Assembly: GCA_036250195.1 (NCBI GenBank)
Contig: JAVHZZ010000003.1
Coordinates: 40,211,835 to 40,275,834 of the forward strand
DNA length: 64,000 nucleotides
Direction of reading: 5' to 3'
From: Mixophyes australis
Lineage: Eukaryota; Chordata; Amphibia; Anura; Limnodynastidae
Shown: positions 33,119 to 44,372 of the stretch, in pieces
How the letters are laid out: each line of letters begins with the position of its first letter
Position numbering within the stretch: position 1 is the stretch's first letter
The notes under the pieces: generated by a model
The model's database searches: none
What the model was told of the DNA's origin: nothing
Seen by the model: only the letters and a program-made list of their open reading frames with translations
Position numbers and translations under genes: made by a program

Positions 33119-36076
33119 ATGGAGACCAAAAATTTGGAGGATAAAGTAGGGAAAGATCAAGACCCACTTCCTCCTAATGCTGAAGCTGCTGCCACTAGTC
33201 ATGACATAGACGATGAAATGCCATCAACGTCGTCTTCCAAGCCCGATGCCCAATCTCGTAGTACCGGGCATGTAAAATCCAAAAAGCCCAAGTTAAGAAA
33301 AAGTAGCAAAAAGAGAAACTTAAAATCATCTGAGGAGAAACGTAAAGTTGCCAATATGCCATTTACGACACGGAGTGGCAAGGAACGGCTTAGGCCCTGG
33401 CCCGTGTTCATGACTAGTGGTTCAGCTTCACCCACGGATCTTAGCCCTCCTCCTCCTCCCCCCCCCTACAAAAAATTGAAGAGAGTTATGCTGTCAGCAA
33501 CAAAACAGCAAACAACTCTGCCTTCTAAAGAGAAATTATCACAAATCCCTAAGGCGAGTCCAAGGATGTTGGTGGTTGTCAAGCCTGACCTTCCCATCAC
33601 TGTACGGGAAGAGGTGGCTTGGGAGGAGCCTATTGATGATGTAGCTGGCGCTGTGGAGGAACTTGATGATGAGGATGGTGATGTGGTTATTGTAAATGAG
33701 GCACCAGGGGGGGAAACAGCTGATGTCCATGGGATGAAAAAGCCCATCGTCATGCCTGGTCAGAAGACCAAAAAATGCACCTCTTCGGTCTGGAGTTATT
33801 TTTATCCAAATCCAGACAACCAATGTATGGCCATATGTAGCTTATGTAAAGCTCAAATAAGCAGGGGTAAGGATCTTGCCCACCTAGGAACATCGTCCCT
33901 TATACGTCACCTGAATAACCTTCATAGTTCAGTGGTTAGTTCAGGAACTGGGGCTAGGACCCTCATCGGTACAGGGACACCTAAATCCCGTGGTCCAGTT
34001 GGATACACACCAGCAACACCCTCCTCGTCAACTTCCTCCACAATCTCCATCAGATTCAGTCCTGCAGCCCAAGTCAGCAGCCAGACTGAGTCCTCCTCAA
34101 TACGGGATTCATCCGAGGAATCCTGCAGCGGTACGCCTACTACTGCCGCTGCTGCTGTTGCTGCTGTTAGTCGGTCATCTTCCCAGAGGGGAAGTCGTAA
34201 GACCGCTAAGTCTTTCACAAAACAATTGACCGTCCAACAGTCGTTTGCCATGACCACAAAATACGATAGTAGTCACCCTATTGCAAACCGTATAACTGCG
34301 GCTGTAACTGCAATGTTGGTGTTAGACGTGCGCCCGGTGTCCGCCATCAGTGGAGTGGGATTTAGAGGGTTGATGGAGGTATTGTGTCCCCGGTACCAAA
34401 TCTTGACGAGATTCCACTTCACTAGGCAGGCGATACCAAAAATGTACAGAGAAGTACGATCAAGTGCCCTCAGTGCTCTAAAAAATGCGGTTGTACCCAC
34501 TGTCCACTTAACCACGGACATGTGGACAAGTGGTTCTGGGCAAACGAAGGACTATATGACTGTGACAGCCCACTGGGTAGATGCATCCCCTTCCGCAGCA
34601 ACAGCAACAGCTGCATCAGTAGCAGCAACTACAAAATGGCTGCTCGTGCAAAGGCAGGCAACATTGTGTATTACAGGCTTTAATAAGAGGCACAACGCTG
34701 ACAACATATTAGAGAAACTGAGGGAAATTATCTCCCAGTGGCTTACCCCACTTAGACTCTCATGGAGATTTGTGGTGTCAGACAATGCCAGTAACATTGT
34801 GCGGGCATTAAATATGGGCAATTTCCAGCACGTCCCATGTTTTGCCCACACCATTAATTTGGTGGTGCAGCATTACCTCAAGAGTGACAGGGGTGTGCAG
34901 GAGATGCTTGCGGTGGCGCGCAAAATTGCTGGACACTTTCGGCATTCAGCCAGTGCCTACTGCAGACTAGAGGCACATCAAAAAACCATGAACCTGCCCT
35001 GCCATCACCTCAAACAAGAGGTTGTGACGCGCTGGAACTCCACCCTCTATATGCTGCAGAGGATGGAGGAGCAGCAAAAGGCCATTCAGGCCTACACAGC
35101 CACCTATGACATAGGCAAAGGAGTGGGGATGCGCCTCAGTCAAGCGCAGTGGAGACTGATTTCCGTGTTGTGCAAGGTTCTGCAGCCATTTGAACTTGCC
35201 ACACGAGAAGTCAGTTCCGACACTGCCAGCTTGAGTCAGGTCATTCCCCTGATCAGGCTGTTGCAGAAGCAGCTGGAGAAAGTGAGGGAGGAGCTGGTAA
35301 GCCATTGCGATTACACCAAGCATGTAGCTCTTGTGGATGTAGCCCTTCGTTTGCTTTGCCAGGATCCGAGGGTGGTCACTCTTTTAAAGTTAGAGGAATA
35401 CATTCTGGCCACCGTGCTCGATCCTCGGTTTAAAGCGTATGTTGTGTCTCTGTTTCCGGCGGACACAAGTCTACAGCGGTGCAAAGACCTGCTGGTCAGG
35501 AGATTGTCCTCTGAAGAGGACCGTGACATGCCAACAGCTCCACCCTCATTTTCTTCCACATCTATGGCTGCGAGGAAAAAGCTCAGTTTTCCCAAAAGAG
35601 GCGCTGGCGGGGATGCTGATAACATCTGGTCCGGACTGAAGGACCTGCCAACCATTGCAGACATGTCTACTCTCGCTGCATTGGATGCTGTCACAATAGA
35701 AAAAATTGTGGATGATTACTTTGCTGACACCATCCAAGTAGACATGTCAGACAGTCCATATTGTTACTGGCAGGAAAAAAAGGCAGTTTGGAAGCCCCTG
35801 TACAAACTGGCTCTATTTTACCTGAGTTGTCCCCCCTCCAGTGTGTACTCAGAAAGAGTTTTTAGTGCAGCGGGGAACCTGGTCAGTGAGCGGCGAAGGA
35901 GGTTGCTTCCTCATAACGTTGAAAAAATGATGTTTATAAAAATGAATAATCAATTCCTCAATGAAGTACAGCACTGCCCTCCAGATACTACAGAGGGACC
36001 TGTGGTTGTGGAGTCCAGCGGGGACGAATTGATAATGTGTGATGAGGAGGAAGTACACACTGTAGGGGGAGAGTAA
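33119..36076 (+). CDS. hAT transposase with BED zinc finger, apparently intact
   Basis: A 985-codon single-exon frame with no interruption. I chose the ATG at 33119 (METKNLEDKVG); the frame opens slightly upstream only at a GTG. An acidic and Lys-rich N-terminus leads to a BED zinc finger at about 217-270 (W-x2-F, CSLC, then RHLNNLH), which should bind the element's ends. The RNase-H-like core follows. A first Asp lies in LTTDMWTS (about 463) and a second in VVSDNASN (about 553). The conserved C..H patch is PCFAHTINLVV (about 570), followed by TRWNS (about 635). The C-terminal hAT dimerisation region (about 850-960) has YWQEKK, then SSVYSERVFSAAGNLVSERR, whose Glu likely completes the DDE triad, then LLPHNVEKMMFIKMN. 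Family knowledge: it would cut and paste the element in the nucleus and leave 8-bp duplications, which the flanks show. It resembles the ZBED-type host proteins derived from hAT. I call it a transposase because it sits inside intact termini. Confidence 0.92.
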   Translation: METKNLEDKVGKDQDPLPPNAEAAATSHDIDDEMPSTSSSKPDAQSRSTGHVKSKKPKLRKSSKKRNLKSSEEKRKVANMPFTTRSGKERLRPWPVFMTSGSASPTDLSPPPPPPPYKKLKRVMLSATKQQTTLPSKEKLSQIPKASPRMLVVVKPDLPITVREEVAWEEPIDDVAGAVEELDDEDGDVVIVNEAPGGETADVHGMKKPIVMPGQKTKKCTSSVWSYFYPNPDNQCMAICSLCKAQISRGKDLAHLGTSSLIRHLNNLHSSVVSSGTGARTLIGTGTPKSRGPVGYTPATPSSSTSSTISIRFSPAAQVSSQTESSSIRDSSEESCSGTPTTAAAAVAAVSRSSSQRGSRKTAKSFTKQLTVQQSFAMTTKYDSSHPIANRITAAVTAMLVLDVRPVSAISGVGFRGLMEVLCPRYQILTRFHFTRQAIPKMYREVRSSALSALKNAVVPTVHLTTDMWTSGSGQTKDYMTVTAHWVDASPSAATATAASVAATTKWLLVQRQATLCITGFNKRHNADNILEKLREIISQWLTPLRLSWRFVVSDNASNIVRALNMGNFQHVPCFAHTINLVVQHYLKSDRGVQEMLAVARKIAGHFRHSASAYCRLEAHQKTMNLPCHHLKQEVVTRWNSTLYMLQRMEEQQKAIQAYTATYDIGKGVGMRLSQAQWRLISVLCKVLQPFELATREVSSDTASLSQVIPLIRLLQKQLEKVREELVSHCDYTKHVALVDVALRLLCQDPRVVTLLKLEEYILATVLDPRFKAYVVSLFPADTSLQRCKDLLVRRLSSEEDRDMPTAPPSFSSTSMAARKKLSFPKRGAGGDADNIWSGLKDLPTIADMSTLAALDAVTIEKIVDDYFADTIQVDMSDSPYCYWQEKKAVWKPLYKLALFYLSCPPSSVYSERVFSAAGNLVSERRRRLLPHNVEKMMFIKMNNQFLNEVQHCPPDTTEGPVVVESSGDELIMCDEEEVHTVGGE

Positions 36077-36170
36077 TCAGAGGTTGAGGATGAGGACGAC
36101 ATCTTGCCTCAGTAGAGCCTGTTTAGTCTGTACAGGGAGAGATGAATAGCTTTTTTGGTGTGGGGGCCCA

Positions 36171-36234
36171 AACAAACCAATCATTTCAGCCAAAGTTGTT
36201 TGGTAGGCCCTGTCGCTGAAATGATTGGTTTGTT
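36171..36234. repeat. Perfect 20-bp inverted repeat just after the transposase stop
   Basis: AACAAACCAATCATTTCAGC (36171-36190) pairs with its exact complement at 36215-36234 across a 24-base loop. It lies about 95 bases after the stop codon. It could be an RNA stem in the 3' UTR, a transposase-binding pair, or the relic of a tiny foldback. Confidence 0.9.
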
Positions 36235-36624
36235 AAAGTGTGCATGTCCTATTTCAACAACATAAGGGTGGGTGTGAGGGCCCAAGCACAATTCCATCTT
36301 GGAACTGTTTTTTTTTGCATTATATGACCAATCAACAGTCGTTTGCCATGTTCAAAAAGTAAAACCAAATTTAAACAAATTCAAGAAATTAAACCAAAAG
36401 TAAAATGCCCTGTCATAATTTAAAACAAGAGGTATTGACGTGCTCTAAAACTACTGTATTGTTGTTTATATTTTATAAACACTACACTTGAAAGCTTGAG
36501 TCTTTCAATGAAAAAGTAACTGTCCTTTGCACGAATATTTGCAACAGGGACAATTTTAGGGTTAAGAAAGTCAACTAATAACACTTCGACGCTGTCTGTC
36601 TTTATAAACACTACACTTGGAAGT

Positions 36625-36900
36625 TGGAGGAGGTATTGTGGCCCCGGCACCAAATTTACTACCGGGGCCACTCCACTGTGCAGTCCATATTTAGGTGTAT
36701 CAGATATTAAACAACGGTGACAGTTGATGCCCAATTTTTTAATTATATTGTGGCCTCGGTACCAAATTGTGTACTGGGGCCACCACACTACGCAGTCCAT
36801 ACCCTTTTTTGGTGGAATTCTGACCCGTGGAGGGTTTTTTAATTATATTGTGGCCTCGGTACCAAATTGTGTACAGGGGCCACCACAATACGCAGTCAAG
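36625..36900. repeat. Tandem repeat of a ~115-bp unit in the hAT 3' region
   Basis: The blocks around 36743 and 36848 share GTGGCCTCGGTACCAAATTG and GGGGCCACCACA plus ACGCAGTC. A more diverged earlier copy starts near 36635 (GTGGCCCCGGCACCAAATTT). Confidence 0.85.
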
Positions 36901-37089
36901 ATAGATAGATGCGTATCATAGATAAAGTACATTCAGTGGTGTGGGGCAAATTGAAAAATATTCAAAATGCACTGACATTATCAAAAACAAGAGGTTTTCA
37001 CACGCTGAAACTCCAACATGTATATGATGGAGAGGATGGAGGAGCAGCCGTATGTGCAGTGTAATGCAGACCTGTTGAAGGTTTTTTAT

Positions 37090-38040
37090 ATATTTTATTG
37101 TGGTGCCCAGTGGCCAGTCCTCTATGCAGTCCGGATACTATTTTTGGGTGTAATTCAGACCTGTTGAAGGTTTTCTATATATTTTTTATTGTGGTGCCCA
37201 GTGCCCACTACTCTACGCAGTCCAGGTACATTTATTGGTGCGAATCATACAAGTTGATGGTTTTCTTATTATATATATTGTGGTGACCCACTCCTCTACG
37301 CAGTCTAGGTACATTTATTGGTGCGAATCATATAAGTTGATGGTTTTCTTATTATATATATTGTGGTGACCCACTCCTCTACGCAGTCCAGGTACATTTA
37401 TTGGTGCGAATCATACAAGTTGATGGTTTTCTTATTATATATATTGTGGTGACCCACTCCTCTACGCAGTCCAGGTACATTTATTGCTGCGAATCATACA
37501 AGTTCAGGGTTTTTAATATATATTGTGGTGACCCACTCCTCTACGCAGTCCAGGTACATTTATTGCTGCGAATCATACAAGTTCAGGGTTTTTAATATAT
37601 ATTGTGGTGACCCACTCCTCTACGCAGTCCAGGTACATTTATTGGTGCGAATCATACAAGTTAATGGTTTTCTTATTATATATATTGTAGTGACCCACTC
37701 CTCTACGCAGTCCAGATACATTTATTGCTGCGAATCATACAAGTTCAGGGTTTTTAATATATATTGTGGTGACCCACTCCTCTACGCAGTCCAGGTACAT
37801 TTATTGGTGCGAATCATACAAGTTGATGGTTTTCTTATTATATATATTGTGGTGACCCACTCCTCTACGCAGTCCAGATACATTTATTGGTGCGAATCAT
37901 ACAAGTTCAGGGTTTTTAATATATATTGTGGTGACCCACTCCTCTACGCAGTCCAGGTACATTTATTGGTGCGAATCATACAAGTTGATGGTTTTCTTAT
38001 TATATATATTGTGGTGACCCACTCCTCTACGCAGTCCAGA
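37090..38040. repeat. Subterminal tandem array, units of about 76 and 83 bp
   Basis: About eleven good copies of ACGCAGTCCAGGTACATTTA followed by TTGGTGCGAATCATACAAGT, then either TGATGGTTTTCTTATTATA (long form) or TCAGGGTTTTTAATA (short form). The copies nearest 37090-37220 are more diverged. Arrays near hAT ends often hold transposase sites, but that role is inference here. Confidence 0.9.
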
Positions 38041-38354
38041 AAGATACCTCGTTGCAACGTTTTGGACTGATAACTATATTGTGAGGTGTTCAGAATACAC
38101 TGTAAATTAGTGGAAATGCTTGTTATTGAATGTTATTGAGGTTAATAATAGCGTAGGAGTGAAAATAAGCCCAAAAACTTGATTTTTAAACTTTTTATGT
38201 TTTTTTCAAAAAAAATCCGAATCCAAAACCTTAAATCCGAACCGAGATCTTTCGTCAAGTGTTTTGCGAGACAAATCCGAACCCCAAAAATAATGAAAAT
38301 CCGGATCCAAAACACAAAACACGAGACCTATAAAGTCGCCGGTGCACATCCCTA

Positions 38355-38362
38355 ATTATATG
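38355..38362. repeat. Right target-site duplication ATTATATG
   Basis: Pairs with 31495-31502. Confidence 0.95.
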
Positions 38363-39595
38363 ATGCACAGCCCCCTCCATAGAGTAGAGACCTCCTTGAA
38401 TGACATTACACAAACAAATGGAGTCTACTGACTTCTACTATGGAGTGCCCATCTTCTAACTATTACAGCAAGGAGCAACCTCTCTAAAGTGAGGGACCTA
38501 ATGTCCCCCACACACGCAAAATAACAACACTTACTAGTAACGAATTGCATTGTCTCTCGGTAGGCAACTGACCTGCTCCCCAGGTAGGAAGAGACTGATT
38601 GAACTGCCTAGCAGCTTTTTACTAGCACCACACAGGTGCAACTCCTGATTAGCCAGCAACTGGCTAACAGGTGGGAAGACCTGAAATGGCCTTATGAATG
38701 GAGCCCATCCTTCCTCCTCCATTCATATCCCCAGAGAGACCATTACAACAACTGGAAAACACTTGTTGGGAAGCTCTTTCCCAAGCAGAATCTCCCTGGA
38801 GTTTTAAAACACATAATATATATATATATATATATAAATATATATACATATAGATAGATATATACACTTGTCGGAGTAGGGATATATACGGTGGTATGTC
38901 ATGCTACCACTTCTCTTACTGCTGTCATTGTAAATCTATAAAATTACATTCACTTACATTTCCATTACAGTTTCCATATTGCCACTTCTAAATTTCCATT
39001 TCGACAACTGTGTATATATATATAATTTTATATATATAAAATATTCTTGCAGTAATGAAGTCCTGCAGTTTTCTGTTAAGTAAATTTACTATGAAAGAAA
39101 ACAGGAAATATGCAAATTCTAGAACGATTAACCGAGTTCTTTTCATTCTTGTAATAGCTGAATAAATTGTTTGCTTATTTACTTATGTATTATTTTTTGC
39201 TCAATCTTGGCAGTGTCCACTCTGGAATAGCAGGTGGTTAAAGCCACAGTTTCTCTAGTGCCTTTGAAATCACATGAAATACACATTGAAGTAATTAAAG
39301 GAAATTATACAAGATTATCCTGAATTGCAAAATGTAAATTAGCAAAGCGTTTTTTTTATTAATATAAATTTACAGATAGGAAAAAATTAGGAAACAAATG
39401 GATTACTTCAGTTCCTTATTTGGCCACTTGATAATAAAATCTGTTAGTACTGTCCCATGTGACAGTACAATTCTGGGTTAAACTTATGGCTGCTGAAGCA
39501 GAAATTGAGATAAATAGCAATATATTTCCTCATTAATTTAACTGTATAGCCAGTGACAAACTATATTTACGAACAACTGGCTTGTGACTCATTAC
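38363..39595. other. Mostly unrecognised; TA microsatellites near 38817-38865 and 39010-39035
   Basis: The GC-richer block 38540-38800 ('aactgacctgctccccaggt') reads like interspersed-repeat sequence but could not be classified. The rest is AT-rich without features. Confidence 0.4.
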
Positions 39596-39599
39596 ATCA

Positions 39600-39985
39600 G
39601 TAATAATGCAGACTATCAATACACTCACAACCTGTGTCATGACTAAAAATGCTGCCTATCAATTCATGTGGACCCTGTGACATCACTAAGAATGCAGCCT
39701 ATCAATTCACTCTGAAACTATGACATCACTAAGAATGCAACCTACCAATTCAATATGAACTTATGACATCACTAGGAATACAGCCTATCAATGCACTTGG
39801 AACCTGTGACATCGCTAGGAATGGAGCCTATTAATTCACTCTAAAATTATGAAATTGATAGCAATGCAGCCTATCAATTCACTCTGAAGCTAGGACATCA
39901 ATAGCTAATGCAGCATATCATGGCACTGATAACCAGTGACATCATTAAGAATACAGACTATCAATTCACTCGGAACCTGTGCATA
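39600..39985. repeat. Old, degenerate ~50-60-bp tandem repeat
   Basis: About seven or eight decayed copies of a unit containing TGCAGCCTATCAATTCACTC and TGACATCACTAAGAA. Spacing and sequence vary between copies, so the array is ancient. Confidence 0.8.
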
Positions 39986-40057
39986 CACCCCTGATTAGTA
40001 AACTCCCCCAGCAACAGTGAGTAGCAAGTAGTAATAACGATTATTACTGCTCGTTAA

Positions 40058-41564
40058 TAAGGCTGGGTACACACTACTGTGTTTTCAGCCAATAGTGGGG
40101 CCTATCAGACAATAAACGATTGATTTGCCCGTTATCAAAGTAGTATGTACCCTGCAACAAGAAACGATTATCGTTCCAAAGTCCATTGTATCGTTGAAAG
40201 AGACTTTTTAACTGAACTAAAAATCTTGTTCAATGATGGAACAATGTTGTTCTAATTCTGCAGTGTGTATGCATTCTGCAGTATGCATGCAAATTTAGCT
40301 ATTTACCTCACGTTTGACAGCTGATGTTCGGCGTGGGGAGGGGGGAGTCCAGAGGCCCTGCAGGGATTCCTGCAGTTCTGGATGATGGAGGTGGATGAAA
40401 TTACATTGCTAAATAGACACACTGAGCATCGCCATGACAGCGCGTCAAAAAACAAAAAAGCTTTATTGAGAGAGAAACAAATTTCCAAGCTATTCCAGGC
40501 TGGGATCATTTTTAGTAGATTGCTACTGCACAAACGTAGTGATTGCTGTTTATCGCATTGAGAGAGTCTGGACGAATGAAAAAGTTTAGTTTAGAAATAA
40601 GTTTTTCATTTTAAAAGAAGAGATGCTCAGGCTCGGTTTTCGGAAAACCGACCCCACCTGAACACTGACAATCCAAAAATCAAGCTGAGCCGGCTCGGTA
40701 CTTTCGCACGTCCTCAGATCTGAATCGAGGCAAAACGTCATCGCTACGTTATCGCATCTCGGTATTTTGTATTCCATAAGTACCTCCCTCCCCAGGAGAT
40801 CCAGCACCATTGCTCATACAGAAACAGGGGTAGCAGTGTACTTGTCACTCTCCAGTCCCCAGTGACATTGCTCAGTGCCACTGCTCATACAGAAACAGGA
40901 GGGGTGGCAGTGTTCTTGTCACTTGACAAAAATTGACTGGAAATTAATGTTATTGAAGTTACTAATAATGTAGGAACAAAAATAGAGCCAAATTATGTGA
41001 TTTTAGCATTTTTATCAATTTCTAAAAAGAAAAATAAATAAATACAGATCTAAAACCAAAACACAAAGTTAATACAGATCTAAAACTAAACCCAAAACCA
41101 AAATATGGGGGTCAGTGAACATCCCTATTAAAAATCGTCAGAATTTCACCCTGTGGTAACGACTTGGGAAATGTAGTACCCGGCAGTGAAGAATTGGTCG
41201 GTGTCTCCCTTAAACTGCCCTGCAAACAATCACTGACTGAGGTGGTAGAGAGTCTACACAGCTGCTGAGGAGCACTACCCAACCTCCAATATATTAACCT
41301 TGCATCTACCAGAGAGCACTGACCTTCCAGGGTGACTGGGCAGCGGTGAGATGAGTTTTGGGGTTCACTACAGACTATGTTTCTGTGACCTGTACAACAT
41401 AAGGGAGAAGAAGGCATTCTAGGTTATGACAGATGAAGAGCGCAGATTAGAAGGTAAATTGTGTTGAGTGTTTACACTTGAATCTTCTTTTTTCCCCCCT
41501 GTCGTTGGTAAAATTGCTTCAATTTTTGTATCATTAGAATTTTCCTATAATGTGCACCCAGCCT
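40058..41564. mobile_element. DNA-transposon derivative with 'aggctgggtacac' ends, split by a hAT MITE
   Basis: Starts TAAGGCTGGGTACACACTA and ends with the inverse form TGTGCACCCAGCCT. Inside are 'aacgattgattt' and 'aaacgattatcgtt' words. A shorter hAT derivative (40619-41127) is inserted in the middle. No transposase is present and the superfamily is unassigned. Confidence 0.65.
40619..41127 (+). mobile_element. Short nonautonomous hAT derivative
   Basis: Begins AGAGATGCTCAGGCTCGGTT and ends GGGGGTCAGTGAACATCCCTA. The flanks TTAAAAGA and TTAAAAAT match at six of eight positions, consistent with an aged 8-bp duplication. It is related to 51457-52041, which lies in the opposite orientation, and its ends resemble those of the intact hAT at 31503. 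Confidence 0.75.
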
Positions 41565-44372
41565 AAAAGGGCAATGTAGAACCACCAAAGACATCAAAAA
41601 CATGTAAAAAACTCAAAAGAGCATACTGATATGCAGTGATGCACTTTTCAAACTTTTTTTTAATGAGCCAAACAGGACTAAATTGATGGACTAAATTGAA
41701 TGTAGTCCTTTTGTAGCTTCCATACATAGATTTACTTTAACAAGAAGAGTCGAGGACCGGCACTACCCCTGTAGTCCTAGAAACGTCAGTATGCAGGAAC
41801 AGTCATGGGCTCTCTGATCGCTCCCCTCCAAGCCACCCAGAGGGTGGGGGGCTCGAAGCTAAGTAGGCTGGGCTCGAAAATGTAAGGGAGGGGAGTTTTT
41901 TTTATTAACATTTATTCATTTTTTCCTTGTTCTGACAGGTAATATATCTCAAAAAGCATGCACTGTGAGATGTCTCACCTATCAGAACCATGTCTAAAAT
42001 ACCTGCCTTTCTTCCTGGCAGTTTCACCAACTACAGCTAAATAATTTGCATGCTTTGTATGATTGGCATTTGAAAAAAGTAAGGATAACGCGTTTAAACC
42101 GTGCCACTTGAAAACATGCTATTTTTTGAGCGGCTTGTACTTTTGTTAAACCAATGGTTTCCAAACAGCACATTATATCAACAAAAAAAGTGTGTTTTGC
42201 AAAACTGCCCTTTAGTAATTTTCCCCTTAAGACTCTTTCAAGGTGAATCCTGCTATGGGTTGCCACTGTGGACCATTTATATGCAATGTGCAATATAGCC
42301 ACAATATTAAAGTCTCTTTGATGTTTCTGCCAGGCCGGTATTTTAGGGTTGCATAATGTTGTTTTTATTCTATCTTGGTTTATGGTTTCTCCAAATTAAG
42401 ATTCTAAAAAAAATGTTCATTATTTTTTATTGGTAGCATGATAAACTAGGAGAGGATTGTGTCTGCTTGTATTGTATCATTCATTAAATAGCAATTTGAT
42501 GCCAGTTATCTAACGTATTATGCAACTGTGGACATTGAGAAGAAAAGTTTATTTATAAAGTCAGTTGTAAGTATCTGTTAATTCAACTATATACACTTCC
42601 ATCCATTATTTATTGTCAGTGTGGGCTGTTGTTTTGTTGTTTGTTTATTTGAGAATCGTCCACTTTAAATATTTGACCCACAAAAGAAAAGAGACTTCAT
42701 TTTGCCTTGAACAGGTTTATATGTTTGCACAATATTTCTTAGAAACATCACATAGTACAGTATTAACAAACACCAGATGTCTACCTCTTAGCATGACATA
42801 CATTGCCATGGGAGGAGGAAAATACCATGCAATTTTTTTTGCTAAGAACTGCAACCCAGAGTAACCTTTTTTATCAATTAAGGCAAACCAGAGCTGCCGT
42901 TTTAGTGTTATTCTGTTTTTTTGTGTCACTTGACTTATTTGAAAAGTGAACTATGATGGATTATACAACTGTTAGTAAAAATAAGATAGATTGATTGAGC
43001 AACTTTCATTTCTTTATTTGTCTGAGAGGCATGTTGGTGTCAGTAGCTAAGGGGGAGTACTGACATTGGATTGCTATTTGGAGGCTTCTGGGGTACCTCT
43101 TTGGTAAGTTGGCTCTCAATTTAAAAACACATATGTATGGCCCAAATATATGGGACTCTCATTGTTTAGAGTTAGGACCACCCTATTAGCAAAAGCGCCT
43201 TGGAGAGGCGGGTGGCTTTAACATACATTTGCAAATGTGTGCAAGTGAGACCTTTGCGTTTTTATCTACAGTAGAAATAGCAGATCTGTTGCTGGCTATA
43301 GCAGTGTGCTGGGAGATCTCTCTGTGTGTTTGCTCCTTTTAGGATAACCCCACGCTTTCACGCACCTGCTATAGCCTATAGATTGATTGAGCAACTTCCA
43401 TTTCTTTATTAGTAAAAATAAGACACCTATCTTGCTGTCACATGGGAGTTCTGACAGCTGGTCGGCTTGAATATACTGCTCATTTGGCTGTGAATCTGAG
43501 TCTCCCATTTACTGCAGGAACTTCAGAACATTGCGCTCTTATGTCTGGAAAAGTGTAGTGTTCTACAACGCTTGTGTGACACCAGCCCTTAATATAACGA
43601 TCACTTAGTCAAACAGCATGGACATTTACAACATATACTTTGAGCAGGAACAGGACAAGGAGTATCTAACCTAATTCTTGGTAAATTCCTGATATACATT
43701 AAAGTCTACACACATAATATTGCAGGATGATAATGTTTTGTTTTTACTGAAGGGTTAATAAAGTAAGGTCCAAATCATCATTCCTAAAATCTCATGACAG
43801 CTTTCCAAAAGCCTTGGGCTCAATATAAAGCTGGATCAAGGGTTCCCTGAAGTGAATGGAGAGAGAGGGTGGGCGTCCAGTCATTAGGCCCATTTCGAAT
43901 CTTTTGACCAATCAGTCAGATGTCAGGCTAACTAACAGTTTCATCCGCAGGGTATTTTTAAAAAGGCTGTCAGTTTGCCCAGTCCCCTCTCATTACTCAG
44001 GTAAAGAGCCTGGAATCCTTCATAGAGAAAGAAAACTTCTATTTGTTCATAATTTAACTAAACTGGACATCTGCTGTTTGCTTGTGAACTAAACATGAGG
44101 TCCTTCAACACTTAGAGAGTGGTATTTAATGTATTAGAGCCAGATATGCAAGATTTATTTTGTTGTTTTATTTGTTTTTCATCTTTAATAAAACTAGCTG
44201 AGTCTAGTAGTACCATAGCCAGCCTGCTGTGACTTTTTATGGCTGCTGTGTGAAAGTACCCCATCTACCTCAGGAGATGACGTCTCTTCCCTGAGCTTGT
44301 GATACTAAATAGATAGATAGGCATGGTCCAATTCATCATTCCTATAAATCTCATGATTACATATAGAGTGGA
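41565..44372. other. Nothing recognised
   Basis: AT-rich sequence. Only small inverted pairs (for example TTCTGACAGGT with ACCTATCAGAA, 41930-41990) and short frames without known motifs were seen. Confidence 0.4.

Larger units (their letters stand above)
31503..38354 (+). mobile_element. Complete autonomous-looking hAT transposon
   Basis: The 6.85-kb element is bounded by a perfect 8-bp duplication (ATTATATG). Its imperfect inverted ends are TAGAGATGAGCGCACTCGG on the left and, read inward from the right, TAGGGATGTGCACCGGCG. The subterminal left region is rich in CGGATCCGA-type words, and the right in 'aatccgaacc'. Order: left end, four 341-bp-type tandem repeats, a single-exon BED-hAT transposase, a perfect hairpin, two sets of tandem repeats, right end. 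All structural parts are present, so it is either recently active or well preserved. Confidence 0.93.

Noticed and set aside
41835..41870. 5S rRNA-like text 'gaagctaagtaggctgggc'
   Set aside because: Resembles only about 15 bases of the 5S internal promoter; the rest of the gene is absent and no 5S-derived SINE body follows.
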